Part shown: positions 40,257 through 49,703 of the stretch, one piece after another
How positions within the stretch are numbered: position 1 is the first letter of the stretch
Layout of the letters: the number at the start of each line of letters is the position of its first letter
Source of the DNA: Nostocaceae cyanobacterium
Lineage (GTDB): Bacteria > Cyanobacteriota > Cyanobacteriia > Cyanobacteriales > Nostocaceae
Length of the DNA stretch: 59,582 nt
Reading direction: 5' to 3'
Assembly: GCA_030065825.1 (NCBI GenBank)
Contig: JASJCY010000021.1
Location: 1 to 59,582, forward strand
Notes under the pieces: generated by a model
Databases searched by the model: none
Seen by the model: the letters and a program-made list of their open reading frames with translations, nothing else
Told to the model about the DNA's origin: nothing
Program-made: the position numbers and the translations under genes

Positions 40257-40925
40257 TCACCCCATCTCCCCATCACCCCATACAAACTCAATCTCAAACA
40301 CTTGCGCAAAACACTGCGCTACCACCGGACGTACCTCATCAACGGTGATTCCAGGAAGCCATTGAGCTAAACTACCTACAGAGCGATCGCGAATACCACA
40401 GGGTACAATCTTCTCAAAGCCTGTCAAATCTGGACAAACGTTAAGTGCAAAACCATGCATGGTAATCCAACGGCTAACTTTGATGCCAATAGCAGCAACT
40501 TTACGCCCTTCTAACCAAACCCCTGTCAAGCCTGGTATACGTTCCCCCTGGAATCCATAGGTAGCAAGTACGCGCATTAACACCTCTTCCAATTGTCGCA
40601 AATACCAGTGGAGGTCTTGACGATAACGTCGTAAATTTAAAATCGGATACCCCACCAACTGACCGGGACAATGGTAAGTTACTTCCCCACCTCGTTCGAC
40701 TCTATGCACATCATACTCACATTTGTCAAGGTCAAATTTAAGAAATTCTTCACTGGCTCCCTGTCCTAGAGTATAAACCGAGGGATGTTCCAGCAAAATC
40801 AAGACATCTTCTAGTTGAGGATTTGCAATTCGCTCTTGCAAAAGCGATCGCTGCCATTTTAGGGCTTCCAAGTATGGAAAAATAGCTTTGTTTAATAGCA
40901 CACATCGCCGTGAAGATACAAACAT
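40257..40925 (-). CDS. lipB: Octanoyl-[acyl-carrier-protein]:protein N-octanoyltransferase
   Basis: The product has 222 residues. It moves octanoate from ACP to the lipoyl domains of dehydrogenase complexes and the glycine cleavage system. Motifs are [35 protein letters not shown] and [17 protein letters not shown] with the Lys, and the nucleophilic Cys in FEKIVPCGI. Length and motif order match the family. It converges on infC across the MITE at 40083-40196. Confidence 0.96.
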   Translation of the reverse strand: MFVSSRRCVLLNKAIFPYLEALKWQRSLLQERIANPQLEDVLILLEHPSVYTLGQGASEEFLKFDLDKCEYDVHRVERGGEVTYHCPGQLVGYPILNLRRYRQDLHWYLRQLEEVLMRVLATYGFQGERIPGLTGVWLEGRKVAAIGIKVSRWITMHGFALNVCPDLTGFEKIVPCGIRDRSVGSLAQWLPGITVDEVRPVVAQCFAQVFEIEFVWGDGEMG

Positions 40926-41207
40926 ATTGCAAATATTGTTACAAATCTACGGTAATACTTAGTAAAATGTATTGAAAATTACAAAAAATCCAAAAATAAA
41001 TTTCAAGCTATGCAAAGGATTTTAAAGGAAAGTAAAGGGAGTTGGTTTTCCAAAATACAAAATGCTAGTGTGAATATATAACCTCAAGGCGAAAGTAATT
41101 AGAAAAATTTTAATTGCTTTTGCCTTCAGATATAGACCTGATCGTAATTCATTTTCATACACACCCAAAACACATCAAAAAATATATTATTGAGTGGGAG
41201 AGTTTAC

Positions 41208-41861
41208 ATGAAGCTTGTCATCCACGGCAAAAATATTGAAATCACCGATGCAATTCGAGAATACGTGCATCAAAAGATTGAAAAGGCTGTGAATCACTTT
41301 CAAAACATCACAAACGAAGTGGATGTCCATCTAAGCGTAGCTCGCAATCCCAGAATAAATACCAAGCAAGCGGCAGAAGTTACTATATATGCTAACGGAA
41401 ACGTTATCCGTGCAGAAGAGAGCAGCGAAAATCTCTATGCCAGCATTGACTTGGTTGCAGATAAAATTGCCCGTCAACTACGCAAATATAAAGAACGTCG
41501 TCAAAATAAGAAAAATCAACCTCTAGTAACTAACGAAATTATACCACCAGAAACAGTAGTACCAGTCGTCACAGATTTAATCGGCGATCGCACTCCCGAA
41601 TTACCCAACGAAGTTGTACGCACCAAGTATTTTGCCATGACTCCCATGAGTGTAACAGAAGCCTTGGAACAACTGCAAATGATAGATCATGACTTTTATA
41701 TGTTCCTCAATGGGGAAACCGGGGAAATAAATGTGATTTACGAGCGTAATCACGGGGGTTATGGGGTGATTCAACCCCGCCATCCCAATGGCAATGGTAA
41801 TACTAAAAATGGCAAAGCAACCCAGGAGGCTGCGATGGAAAAATCCCATTCCCATAAGTAA
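41208..41861 (+). CDS. hpf: Long-form ribosome hibernation promoting factor (LrtA)
   Basis: About 217 residues from ATG 41208, with GGGAG 7 bases upstream; the frame is open to 41190. The N-terminal S30Ae domain ([19 protein letters not shown] ... [14 protein letters not shown]) binds the 30S decoding region. A variable linker joins it to the C-terminal dimerisation domain ([20 protein letters not shown]). The long form drives 100S ribosome dimers. The cyanobacterial gene is the light-repressed lrtA, whose long leader stabilises its mRNA in the dark; the 282-bp upstream gap leaves room for such a leader. Confidence 0.95.
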   Translation: MKLVIHGKNIEITDAIREYVHQKIEKAVNHFQNITNEVDVHLSVARNPRINTKQAAEVTIYANGNVIRAEESSENLYASIDLVADKIARQLRKYKERRQNKKNQPLVTNEIIPPETVVPVVTDLIGDRTPELPNEVVRTKYFAMTPMSVTEALEQLQMIDHDFYMFLNGETGEINVIYERNHGGYGVIQPRHPNGNGNTKNGKATQEAAMEKSHSHK

Positions 41862-41897
41862 ATAAACAACCAACTAGATAGCGGTTCCTAATTTGTA

Positions 41898-41917
41898 GGG
41901 GCGCGGTTTCCGCGCCC
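41898..41917. repeat. GGGCGCGG/CCGCGCCC hairpin downstream of hpf
   Basis: A 4-base loop hairpin within the common GTAGGGGCGC...GCGCCCTTAC intergenic repeat type. It may help end the hpf transcript but has no T-run. Confidence 0.5.
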
Positions 41918-42056
41918 TTACACCAGCAAGTTTCTTGCAATTAAAAATTAAGAATTAAAAATTGGTAACTCTGCGCCTCCCAAATCCTAATTTCTAACTC
42001 TTAACTCCCAAAACAATTAAAGATTAAACATTAAAAATTCGCAATTCCAAACTCCT

Positions 42057-42462
42057 GGGCGCAAGCTTTGCACTTGGTAGGCGCAAGCTTTGCACTTGGT
42101 GGGCGCAAGCTTTGCGCCCCTACAAACTATTGGGCGCAAGCTTTGCGCCCCTACAAACTATTGGGCGCAAGCTTTGCACCCCTACAAACTATTGGGCGCA
42201 AGCTTTGCACCCCTACAAACTATTGGGCGCAAGCTTTGCGCCCCTACAAACTTACATCTTGCACCATTTTCAACAAAAGCAAAGAAACCGGGTTTATAAA
42301 CCAAAAATTAAGGTTTTTAGGTTCAGTGGTTATCAATAAACCCGGTTTCTCACGGTGGTGCAAGATATGACCAAACTGTTTTACTGGACGCCTGGTGGGT
42401 GCAAGCTTTGTGTCCCTACAAACTATTGGGCGCAAGCTTTGTGTCCCTACAAACTCCACGCC
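42057..42462. repeat. 31-bp tandem array interrupted by a dispersed element
   Basis: Units of GGGCGCAAGCTTTGCGCCC followed by CTACAAACTATT recur in tandem; five full units lie at about 42100-42250, preceded by two shorter TTGCACTTGGT variants. After the ATCTTGCACC element at 42256-42366 two more units with TTGTGTCCC follow (42394-42462). There are no unique spacers, so it is not CRISPR. Frames through it are periodic artefacts. Confidence 0.85.
42256..42366. repeat. ATCTTGCACC/GGTGCAAGAT element, copy C
   Basis: A 111-bp copy in the opposite orientation to A and B (CACCATTTTCAACAAAAGC first). Interior blocks are AAACCGGGTTTATAAACC and AAACCCGGTTTCTCA. It is flanked on both sides by units of the 31-bp array, so it was inserted after the array formed, or the array grew on both sides. 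Confidence 0.85.
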
Positions 42463-42472
42463 TCCTAGCTTT

Positions 42473-42931
42473 TTACCCTTTGTTGAGAGATTGCAGTGTT
42501 TTCAGAGTTTCCTCGACATGACCTTTAAAGTTAAACATCGAGTCGAAGACGTACTGCACAACTCCCTCTGAATCGATTACATAAGTAACGCGACCAGGAA
42601 ACAAGCCAAAAGCTGCGGTTGCACCATATAGCTTCCGTACCTGGTCGCCTTTATCGCTAAGGAGGGTAAAAGGTAGTTGATATTTGGCGGCGAATTTTTG
42701 GTGAGATTCGGCAGAGTCCCCACTGACCCCAATTACCTCCGCACCATTTGATTTAAATACTTCGTATTGGTCGCGGAAGCCACAGGATTCCGCCGTACAT
42801 CCGGGAGTGTCGTCTTTGGGGTAGAAGTAGAGAACTACTGCTTGACCACGAAAATTTGTCAGACTGACAGAGGAACCGTCTTGAGCAGGAAGAGTGAAAT
42901 CTGGAGCAGTATCTCCAACTTTAACTGGCAT
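42473..42931 (-). CDS. bcp: Thiol peroxidase, PrxQ/Bcp type
   Basis: The product has 152 residues. The AhpC/TSA fold has the peroxidatic Cys in [11 protein letters not shown]; a second Cys five residues on is the resolving Cys typical of atypical 2-Cys PrxQ. The N-terminal [16 protein letters not shown] and C-terminal [16 protein letters not shown] match the family. Reduces H2O2 and organic peroxides with thioredoxin. No signal peptide. Confidence 0.95.
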   Translation of the reverse strand: MPVKVGDTAPDFTLPAQDGSSVSLTNFRGQAVVLYFYPKDDTPGCTAESCGFRDQYEVFKSNGAEVIGVSGDSAESHQKFAAKYQLPFTLLSDKGDQVRKLYGATAAFGLFPGRVTYVIDSEGVVQYVFDSMFNFKGHVEETLKTLQSLNKG

Positions 42932-43249
42932 AGCAACTTGATGATCTTAAATTCTTAACAAAATTTTACCTTGTGTGATGCTAAAAAATGGTATGCACAA
43001 AGATATTCAATTAACGAAAACCAGTCAGAACCAAAGCTACTTCGTTCGATGGTGCCATCGTACCACCACGACGCATTGGTTTAATGAGCTTTATGATCAG
43101 CTAATTCTAAAAAACTTTCTGGTTTGAATTGTTTTGAATTTGGATACAAATCTTCTTGATGATGGATTGATAGGTTCCCCTGCGCGTCTGCCCCGTAGTA
43201 GTATTACGAATTACGTAGCTTGCTTCTGCTGTTTGGGCAGTATTATTTT
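42932..43249. other. Divergent promoter interval, bcp/acyltransferase
   Basis: No recognised repeat. A 44-codon ATG frame at 42993-43127 lacks a ribosome site and is probably chance. Promoters for the divergent bcp and 43250 genes should lie here. Confidence 0.4.
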
Positions 43250-44368
43250 ATGCGTCTGACTTCCCTAGATGTGTTTCGTGGCATTGCGATCGCTGGTATG
43301 ATTCTGGTAAATATGGCAAGCATAGCCGCACCGAATGTGTACCCACCCCTACTCCATGCTGACTGGAACGGTTGCACCCCAACGGATTTAGTATTTCCCT
43401 TTTTTCTATTTATTGTTGGTGTAGCAATGAGTTTTTCCCTTTCCAAGTACACCGACACTAACAAACCTAGAGCATCCCTCTATTGGCGGATTTTTCGCCG
43501 TGCTGCCATACTTTTTGGTTTAGGGTTACTACTGAATGGCTTTTGGAACTACGATTTCACTACTATCCGCATCATGGGGGTATTACAGCGTATTAGCCTT
43601 AGCTACCTGCTAGCAAGCTTGATTATCCTCAATTTACCCCGTAAGGGACAATGGATAATGGCGGGGGTGTTACTGATTGGTTACTGGTTAGCGATGATGT
43701 ACATACCAGTTCCTGGTTATGGTGCAGGGGAATTGACACGAGTGGGAAACTTTGGTGCTTTTATCGACCGTTTAATCATTCCCAAAGCGCATCTGTATGG
43801 GTGGGATGGTTTCCAAAATATGGGAGATCCTGAAGGAGTTTTTAGTACCATTCCTGCGGTTGTGAGTGTGCTTGCTGGTTATTTTACGGGAGGGTGGATA
43901 CGAAGCAAAAGGGAAATAAATTCGCAAACCAGCATGGATTTAGTCCTATTTGGTTTAAGTTGCTTAATCATCGGTGGAATTTGGGATTTAGCATTTCCTC
44001 TCAACAAAAAGCTGTGGACGAGTTCCTACGTTATTTTTACTACGGGTTGGGCATTATTATTACTAGCAGCTTGTTACGAACTCATCGAAGTGCGACGAGT
44101 GCGGCGTTGGGGTAAACCTTTGGAAGTGTTGGGGTTAAATGCCATCTTCGTATTTGTCGCTTCTATCTTGCTGATTAAGATACTGGTAAAAACTAAAATT
44201 GGTGTCGGAGAAAAGGCTCCTAGTACCTATAATTGGATTTACGAGAATTTGTTTGCATCTTGGGCAGGTGGGTTTAATGGTTCGTTTTTGTTTGCCTTAG
44301 TAACAGTGGTATTGTGGATAGCTGTTGCTTACGGAATGTATAAACGACAATGGTTTGTGAAAGTTTAA
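43250..44368 (+). CDS. Membrane acyltransferase, DUF5009/HGSNAT-like
   Basis: About 372 residues from ATG 43250 (MRLTSLDVFRGIAIAGM), the conserved start; the frame is open to 43220. Around ten transmembrane helices are seen. LDVFRGIAIAGMILVNM and CTPTDLVFPFFLFIVGVAMSFSL are the signature of the family that includes eukaryotic heparan-alpha-glucosaminide N-acetyltransferase; the Asp in TPTDLVFP and conserved Arg/Asp in LDVFRG are typical. Bacterial members probably acetylate surface or periplasmic sugars. Substrate unknown. Confidence 0.8.
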   Translation: MRLTSLDVFRGIAIAGMILVNMASIAAPNVYPPLLHADWNGCTPTDLVFPFFLFIVGVAMSFSLSKYTDTNKPRASLYWRIFRRAAILFGLGLLLNGFWNYDFTTIRIMGVLQRISLSYLLASLIILNLPRKGQWIMAGVLLIGYWLAMMYIPVPGYGAGELTRVGNFGAFIDRLIIPKAHLYGWDGFQNMGDPEGVFSTIPAVVSVLAGYFTGGWIRSKREINSQTSMDLVLFGLSCLIIGGIWDLAFPLNKKLWTSSYVIFTTGWALLLLAACYELIEVRRVRRWGKPLEVLGLNAIFVFVASILLIKILVKTKIGVGEKAPSTYNWIYENLFASWAGGFNGSFLFALVTVVLWIAVAYGMYKRQWFVKV

Positions 44369-44719
44369 AACTACTGCCAATTAATGAGATAATCTTGATT
44401 TAAAATCTAGATTTACAATATAATTTTTGTTAATTTTTGTTGTTTGAGTGCAAAAAAGTGCTAAAAATCAGGTACTAATAGCGTAGTATATATTAATATC
44501 ACTCTCAATTTAGTTAGTTTTTGAGTCTCCTGACATCTTGTACCTGCATCAGAAAACAAATAAAAACCCTGATTTTTTCTTGATCAAGCTGGTGTAGAGG
44601 TCTTTTTTTCATTAAAGCATACTTTCTCTTGACTGAGCAATAACAATTCGGTCTGGATTCAAGTTTAGGGCTAGAACCTGGAAGCAAACTTGATACTAAA
44701 AGCAATTGGAGGGTATAAA

Positions 44720-44857
44720 ATGGCAAATCACAATAATTTAGTAGATACCGTATGGCATAAATTACAGCAAGATTCAGTTAGTTGGGGATCATTAATACTT
44801 TGGATTTGTGGGCTAGCTGTACTGTTAGCAATGGTTACAATGTTTTCTGCTGTTTAG
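44720..44857 (+). CDS. Small single-pass membrane protein, 45 residues
   Basis: ATG 44720 is preceded by GGAGGG at 6-7 bases, one of the best ribosome sites in the window. The frame gives a polar N-terminus (NHNNLVDTVWHKLQQDS) and one hydrophobic helix (GSLILWICGLAVLLAMVTMF). It stops at TAG 44855-44857. I do not recognise it as a known photosystem, NDH or cytochrome b6f small subunit. It converges on the graspetide ligase, 86 bp apart, so it is probably a separate unit. A partial ATCTTGCACC-family repeat lies upstream at about 44537. Confidence 0.6.
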   Translation: MANHNNLVDTVWHKLQQDSVSWGSLILWICGLAVLLAMVTMFSAV

Positions 44858-44943
44858 AAATACTTCCAGAAAATAACAATTTTCCCTGAATTTATAGAGT
44901 TTGATTAAGTCGGTGTCCTCTAATTTGGCACCGATTTTTAAAT

Positions 44944-45852
44944 TTAATTATTCATCAGCAGCTTAATTAATTCCTGTGTAATGGGAAAGCCAGTTTTGTT
45001 TTCAAAATGGATAAACATAGGACTGGGATTTGCTTCTAAAAAGACATATTCTCCAGTAGGTTTAACACGCCAATCAATAGCTGTCCACTCTAACATAAAT
45101 GCTTTAGCAATGACTAAACATTGTTGTTTCACAGATTCTGGCAAATCTATGGGAATTAACTCAGCTGATAAATCTTCTCGAAAGTCTACAGATGAACTGC
45201 GAATTTCTGCGGTATAAACTGAATTTCCAATTACATAACTACGAATATTTGTACCAGGTATATACTCTTGTATTGTGACTGGGGAAATACTTAAAACCTT
45301 ATGCAGTCGTTTTGTTTCTAAATGTTTCTCTGTGACAAATTGAGTATGAGCACCACCATAAACTGGTTTAAAAATTACTTTTTCGTGTGTGTGAAAAAAA
45401 TCCTTGACTTGTTCTACATTATTACTAATTAGAGTCGCTGGAATTGTTACACCTAGTTTATTTGCTAAGTTTAATTGTAAGGGTTTTTCTTTGTGAAACT
45501 GGTATGCACCCCAAGAATTAACCCATTTTGCTGGACAAGCTTGCATCAGCGATCGCAATGTACTTATGGAATCGTTAAATGCGACTCGTTGTTGATTAGC
45601 ATCTTGTAAGGGTGGAACGTAAACACCAGAGAAAGTCCGCCAAAAAACGCTGTGAATGTCCTGGAGATTTAACTGACGTCCTTCAGGTAAGATTAAGCAT
45701 CCTTCTTGGGTGTCAGGTCGCCAAGATATGCGTAATTGGGTAGGAAATAGACTGGTATTCAAATAATCTACTGTCGCACCTGCTTGGGTGAGAGCATTTT
45801 TTAAATGAACTGCATGAGCATCAGAAGCATCACCTAAAATTAAAATGTTCAT
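44944..45852 (-). CDS. ATP-grasp ligase of a graspetide (omega-ester peptide) cluster
   Basis: The product has 302 residues. Pre-ATP-grasp domain: MNILILGDASDAHAVHLKNA, and VFWRTFSGVY near 70. The ATP-grasp fold has KVIFKPVYGGAHT (ATP-binding Lys), TIQEYIPGTNIRSYVIG and the metal ligands in TAIDWRVKPTGEYVFLEANP. This is the MvdC/MvdD/PsnB type of RimK-like enzyme that phosphorylates Asp/Glu side chains of a peptide and joins them to Thr/Ser (ester) or Lys (amide). It follows the precursor gene on the same strand, with 205 bp (an AAAT microsatellite) between. It is the only ligase present, so ester macrocycles are predicted. No protease or transporter gene adjoins. Confidence 0.85.
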   Translation of the reverse strand: MNILILGDASDAHAVHLKNALTQAGATVDYLNTSLFPTQLRISWRPDTQEGCLILPEGRQLNLQDIHSVFWRTFSGVYVPPLQDANQQRVAFNDSISTLRSLMQACPAKWVNSWGAYQFHKEKPLQLNLANKLGVTIPATLISNNVEQVKDFFHTHEKVIFKPVYGGAHTQFVTEKHLETKRLHKVLSISPVTIQEYIPGTNIRSYVIGNSVYTAEIRSSSVDFREDLSAELIPIDLPESVKQQCLVIAKAFMLEWTAIDWRVKPTGEYVFLEANPSPMFIHFENKTGFPITQELIKLLMNN

Positions 45853-45883
45853 TCTTTATTTGACCAATAACAAAGAACTAAAT

Positions 45884-45922
<39 letters not shown>

Positions 45923-46057
45923 GAATATATCTATTTTTGAAAATTAATGTTTCTTAAAAATGATTATAAAAAGAAACAGAAACAGTTACAGCATTGCTAA
46001 AAAATAACTGTAACTTGATTGTATATGCATAAAAGCTCCAAAATTTAGTTTTTGATA

Positions 46058-46372
46058 TTAATAGTAAACATAGCAATCTCCACCTTCTTCACCTAAAGCT
46101 AATGTGGTCACATCTCCACCTTCTTCACCTAAAGCTTTAGTAGTAACTTCTGGCGGTTTAATGGGATAGCATGGTAAAGGATAAGGTTTGCAACCACCTT
46201 CTTCACCAATAGCTTCAGTGGTGAAAATGGGATCTCCATTTTCATGTAAAGCGTCTGTGTAAATACTCAATCCACCTTCTACTTGGAGTGCCTCTTCATT
46301 GCTGATTTCTTCTTCTAAATCTAGCTCTATAGATTCTAAATCAGAAATATCAAGAGCAAAAGGATGATTCAT
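46058..46372 (-). CDS. Graspetide precursor peptide with three TTxAxGEEGG core units
   Basis: The product has 104 residues. The acidic leader (1-34) ends in EEISNEEALQVEGG, a double-glycine processing signal. The core has a degenerate unit TDALHENGD (39-47), then TTEAIGEEGG (51-60), TTKALGEEGGD (77-87) and TTLALGEEGGD (89-99). Each full unit fits TTxxxxEE, the pattern of plesiocin-type graspetides in which two Thr are esterified to two Glu to give a hairpin bicycle. Between units 1 and 2 lies CKPYPLPCYPIKPPE with two Cys and five Pro, and the tail is DCYVYY. Located upstream of the ATP-grasp gene. Not a known product; the repeat spacing and Pro/Cys linker look unusual. Confidence 0.85.
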   Translation of the reverse strand: MNHPFALDISDLESIELDLEEEISNEEALQVEGGLSIYTDALHENGDPIFTTEAIGEEGGCKPYPLPCYPIKPPEVTTKALGEEGGDVTTLALGEEGGDCYVYY

Positions 46373-46733
46373 AATATTCTCCTAAATTCTATTTTCAAAC
46401 CAGTTACTTTGTGATTTGAATTGAGAAAGACTTTCTGGCATCGATGATACCAGAAAGTTAAAGACCCTATAAGCAATTAGCCGTGAGCAAATATTCTGAG
46501 TGATTTCTCAATACTTTTAAAAATATAACTGCTTTTCTCTGTTTTTTGTTGCCATTTTGGCTGAAAATTTATTCCCAATAAACACTTTTAACAGGGAATA
46601 GGGAATAGGGAATAGGGAATAGGGAATAGGGAATAGGGAACAAGGAATAGGGAATAGGGAACAGGGAATAGGGAATAGGGAACAAGGAATAGGGAATAGT
46701 AAGCTAGTTGTATTACTCTTGTAGCTTTGATAT
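46373..46733. other. Intergenic interval with GGGAATA array
   Basis: Upstream region of the precursor gene, then a (GGGAATA)n heptamer array at 46593-46699 with GGGAACA variants. Similar arrays are at 48983-49108 and 58566-58602. The graspetide promoter should lie in 46373-46590; I cannot point to one with confidence. Confidence 0.7.
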
Positions 46734-46961
46734 TTACAGATATTCGCTCAGGAAATCAAAAGGATCGTCTTCCCAGCAAGGTTCTGGTATCATCATCAGT
46801 AAATTGCTATGGATATTTGCTTCAATTTCTTCAATATCTGCCCTTTCAAACAATTCCACTAAAACCTTCCAGTCTCTGTTTTTTAAGGGCATTAACACTG
46901 GGGTATATGTATCTATAGCTATTTTGTAATTAAAATCAGGGATTTGAGTTGAATCTAGCAA
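46734..46961 (-). CDS. Possible small acidic protein or gene remnant
   Basis: A 75-codon frame with protein-like content (IPDFNYKIAIDTYTPVLMPL, then ADIEEIEANIHSNLL and a PCWEDDPFDFLSEYL tail). It has only a TTG at the 5' end and a stop two codons before that, so it may be the 3' part of a degraded gene. No family recognised. Confidence 0.35.
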   Translation of the reverse strand: MLDSTQIPDFNYKIAIDTYTPVLMPLKNRDWKVLVELFERADIEEIEANIHSNLLMMIPEPCWEDDPFDFLSEYL

Positions 46962-47154
46962 AGTATTTTAAGTTACTAATTATCAATACAAATGTTCTAA
47001 TTGCCTGAGAATTTGACTACATAACAACAAAGCAAAGCACCATCCAAATATTATTTTACAAAAGGACAGGGATGCTATCATGATACCCACTCTTTGGGTG
47101 TAAATTTTATGGAGCAGTTGTTTCAACCTTTGTATAGCACAAAGAACGATATTA

Positions 47155-48972
47155 ATGCGCAAGTCACCAAATAGAATCAAATTCGGATCTTTTAGTCAGG
47201 CAAAACCCTCACAAAATCAGGATTCTAGGGACTCTATGCCAGGGGTAGTTGCTTCTGGTAACCAAGAACAAACTCCTAATATTAAATCCCGATTATTTAT
47301 GGTTTGGGGTTTATTCATTGCTATTACTTTGGGACTGGGTATTAACTTATACAATTTGCAAATTGTACGTGGACCAAAGTTAAGACAGAGGGCACGTAAT
47401 CAGCAAATGGTTAATTTACGACCTTTTATGCCTCGTCGTTCGATTTTAGATCGCAATCAGGACATATTGGCAATTGACCGTCGTACTTATACTTTATATG
47501 CCCATCCAAAGCTGTTTCAACAGTCCAATCAACAGATAGCAAAGCAACTCGCGCCAATTTTAGGTCAAGAAGTCTCTAAGTTAGAGAAAAAGTTTGACAG
47601 CAAAAAAAGCGGTATTTTTCTAGCTTTGGCATTGAGTGAAGAAGTTGCTGATCGCATTTATGCATTGCGTTTAAACGGCTTGGAGTTGATTCAAAAATAC
47701 TCCCGATTTTACCCACAGCAAGATTTGGTTGCCGGTGTGGTGGGCTATGTTGATCTTGACCGTCGCGGTCAAGCAGGTGTGGAATATAGTCAAGAGGAGT
47801 TATTAGAACGTTCTGGACAAACTGTGCGCATGAGTCGGGCAGGTAATGGGGCACTAATGCCAGATCATGCTCCAGAAGGCTTTCTACATTCTGATAACCT
47901 ACGATTACAAATTACCATTGATAGTCGCCTGCAAAGAGCTGCCCGTGCAGCTTTGAAACAACAGATCAAAAAATGGCGTGCTAAACGGGGAGCAGTAATT
48001 GTTATGGATGCCTGGGATGGTTCCCTATTAGCAATGACTTCTTTGCCTACCTATAACCCAAATAAGTATTCTAAAGCTGATATCTCCCTGTTTAAAAATT
48101 GGGCAGTGGCGGATCTTTATGAACCAGGTTCTACCTTTAAACCTTTAAATGTGGCGATCGCCCTAGAAACTGGGGCTATTAATCCGAATAATAGCTTCAA
48201 AGATCCCGGTGAAATTCAAGTAGCTGACCGGGTGATCAAAAATGCTGAGAAAAAAGGTTATGGACGGATCAACGTCGCCCAAATTCTCCAAAATTCTAGC
48301 AATATCGGCATGGTGAAAATTATACAAAGGTTACAGCCTGCTGTTTATTATGGCTGGCTAGAAAGATTGGGACTAGGACAGAGAACAGAAACAGATTTAC
48401 CTTTTGGAGTTACAAGTCAACTTAAACGTCAGGGAAAATTTATCGCTTCCCCTATTGAACCTGCAACTACCTCTTTTGGTCAAGGCTTTTCCCTCACACC
48501 ATTACAGTTAGTACAAATGCATGGTGCTTTAGCTAATGGTGGCAGATTGGTCAGTCCCCATGTGGTTCGAGGTTTAATGGATACAAAAGGGCAAATGCAT
48601 TATTCACCCCCCCAACCAACACCAAGGCAAATTTTCTCCCCCACAACTACCCAAAAGGTTGTAGAAATGATGGAAACTGTGGTAGCCAATGGTACTGGAA
48701 GAGCTGCCCATATTCCTGGTTACCGCATTGCTGGCAAAACTGGTACAGCTCAAAAAGCTAGCAAGTTGGGTGGTTACCGCAGCGATGCTAGAATCACCAG
48801 TTTTGTGGGCATATTACCTGTAGAATCCCCCCGCTATGTAGTTTTGGCACTAGTGGATGAACCCAAGGGAGCAAATGCCTATGGTGGTACTGTTGCTGCA
48901 CCAATTGTCAAATCGGTAATGCAGTCAATAATTACTATTGAGCAAATTCCACCTAGTCAGGGAATCAGGTGA
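47155..48972 (+). CDS. ftsI: Class B penicillin-binding protein (FtsI/PBP3-like)
   Basis: The product has 605 residues. An Asn/Gln/Ser-rich cytoplasmic tail of about 45 residues precedes one transmembrane helix (LFMVWGLFIAITLGLGINLY). The dimerisation domain starts RPFMPRRSILDRNQDILA. The transpeptidase domain has the catalytic STFK at 326-329, SSN at 381-383 and KTG at 528-530. It is a septal peptidoglycan transpeptidase of the divisome. No ftsW or mur genes adjoin. GGGAATA arrays follow the gene. Confidence 0.93.
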   Translation: MRKSPNRIKFGSFSQAKPSQNQDSRDSMPGVVASGNQEQTPNIKSRLFMVWGLFIAITLGLGINLYNLQIVRGPKLRQRARNQQMVNLRPFMPRRSILDRNQDILAIDRRTYTLYAHPKLFQQSNQQIAKQLAPILGQEVSKLEKKFDSKKSGIFLALALSEEVADRIYALRLNGLELIQKYSRFYPQQDLVAGVVGYVDLDRRGQAGVEYSQEELLERSGQTVRMSRAGNGALMPDHAPEGFLHSDNLRLQITIDSRLQRAARAALKQQIKKWRAKRGAVIVMDAWDGSLLAMTSLPTYNPNKYSKADISLFKNWAVADLYEPGSTFKPLNVAIALETGAINPNNSFKDPGEIQVADRVIKNAEKKGYGRINVAQILQNSSNIGMVKIIQRLQPAVYYGWLERLGLGQRTETDLPFGVTSQLKRQGKFIASPIEPATTSFGQGFSLTPLQLVQMHGALANGGRLVSPHVVRGLMDTKGQMHYSPPQPTPRQIFSPTTTQKVVEMMETVVANGTGRAAHIPGYRIAGKTGTAQKASKLGGYRSDARITSFVGILPVESPRYVVLALVDEPKGANAYGGTVAAPIVKSVMQSIITIEQIPPSQGIR

Positions 48973-49703
48973 ATGCTTAATAGGGAATAGGGAATAGCGA
49001 AAAGTGCGGTCTTGGGGGTTTCCCCCATGAGCAACTTTTCAAGAGAGGGAACAGGGAATAGGGAATAGGGAATAGGGAACAGGGAATAGGGAACAGGGAA
49101 TAGGGAATACCAAGAAATAAATTATCCCATATTGTGGTACAGGCATCTTTGCCTGTATGGGTGGACAGGCAAGGATGCCTGTACCACTATCAAATTTTGG
49201 GATATTTTTTATTTGCAAGTCCCTTAACTCATATTTTGCACCATTTTCAACAAGACTAAAAAAAACCGGGTTTCTAAACCAAAAATTAAGGTTTTGAGAC
49301 TGAGAGATTTGCACTCTTACCCGGTTTTGAGCCTTGGTGCAAGATGTGTGATGCCTGTACCTCTATCAAATTTTGAGATATTTTTTATTTGCAATTCCCT
49401 TAACTGACATCTTGCACGCCTCGTATTAATACTGATTTTTGATATTGTTAATAAACATATATTTTTATCAATAACACGAAAAATAAGGGTTTATAGCCTG
49501 CGTAGGCAGGCTTTATTTGTATGGTTCCTCACCCTTCTAGGGTGCAGGTGCAAGATTTTAGTTAAGAAACAGATTTTAAAAGTTTTAACTAGTAAGGATT
49601 TTCAAATGTGTTAGTTAGGAGTGAGTATACTCCAGGGTAATTGTACTTAAGGCTAATTCAAAAACGTTAGTATATTGAAGAGTAAAGTTGCATAATTAGC
49701 CTG
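48973..49703. other. Repeat-rich intergenic interval
   Basis: Contains GGGAATA arrays (48983 and 49050-49108) split by the hairpin GAAAAGTGCGGTCTTG...CAACTTTTC (48999-49048, related to 15873-15921). It also has GGTACAGGCATC/GATGCCTGTACC palindromes at 49134-49190, the ATCTTGCACC element copy D, and a TAGCCTGCGTAGGCAGGCT palindrome at about 49494 related to 12563. No gene seen. Confidence 0.75.
49231..49345. repeat. ATCTTGCACC/GGTGCAAGAT element, copy D
   Basis: A 115-bp copy in the same orientation as copy C: TTTTGCACCATTTTCAACAA, AAACCGGGTTTCTAAACC, TTAAGGTTTTGAGACTGAGA and GGTGCAAGAT. Partial relatives with one end only occur near 44537, 49409, 49547 and 58830. Confidence 0.85.

Noticed and set aside
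40129-40365. 78-codon plus-strand frame over the lipB 3' end
   Set aside because: Overlaps a MITE and is antisense to lipB.
42068-42370. Three overlapping 69-100 codon frames; also considered as a CRISPR array
   Set aside because: The 31-bp units are directly contiguous without unique spacers, and the frames simply repeat one peptide. No cas genes nearby.
42993-43127. 44-codon ATG frame in the bcp/acyltransferase gap
   Set aside because: No ribosome site, odd composition (Thr run), no recognised family.
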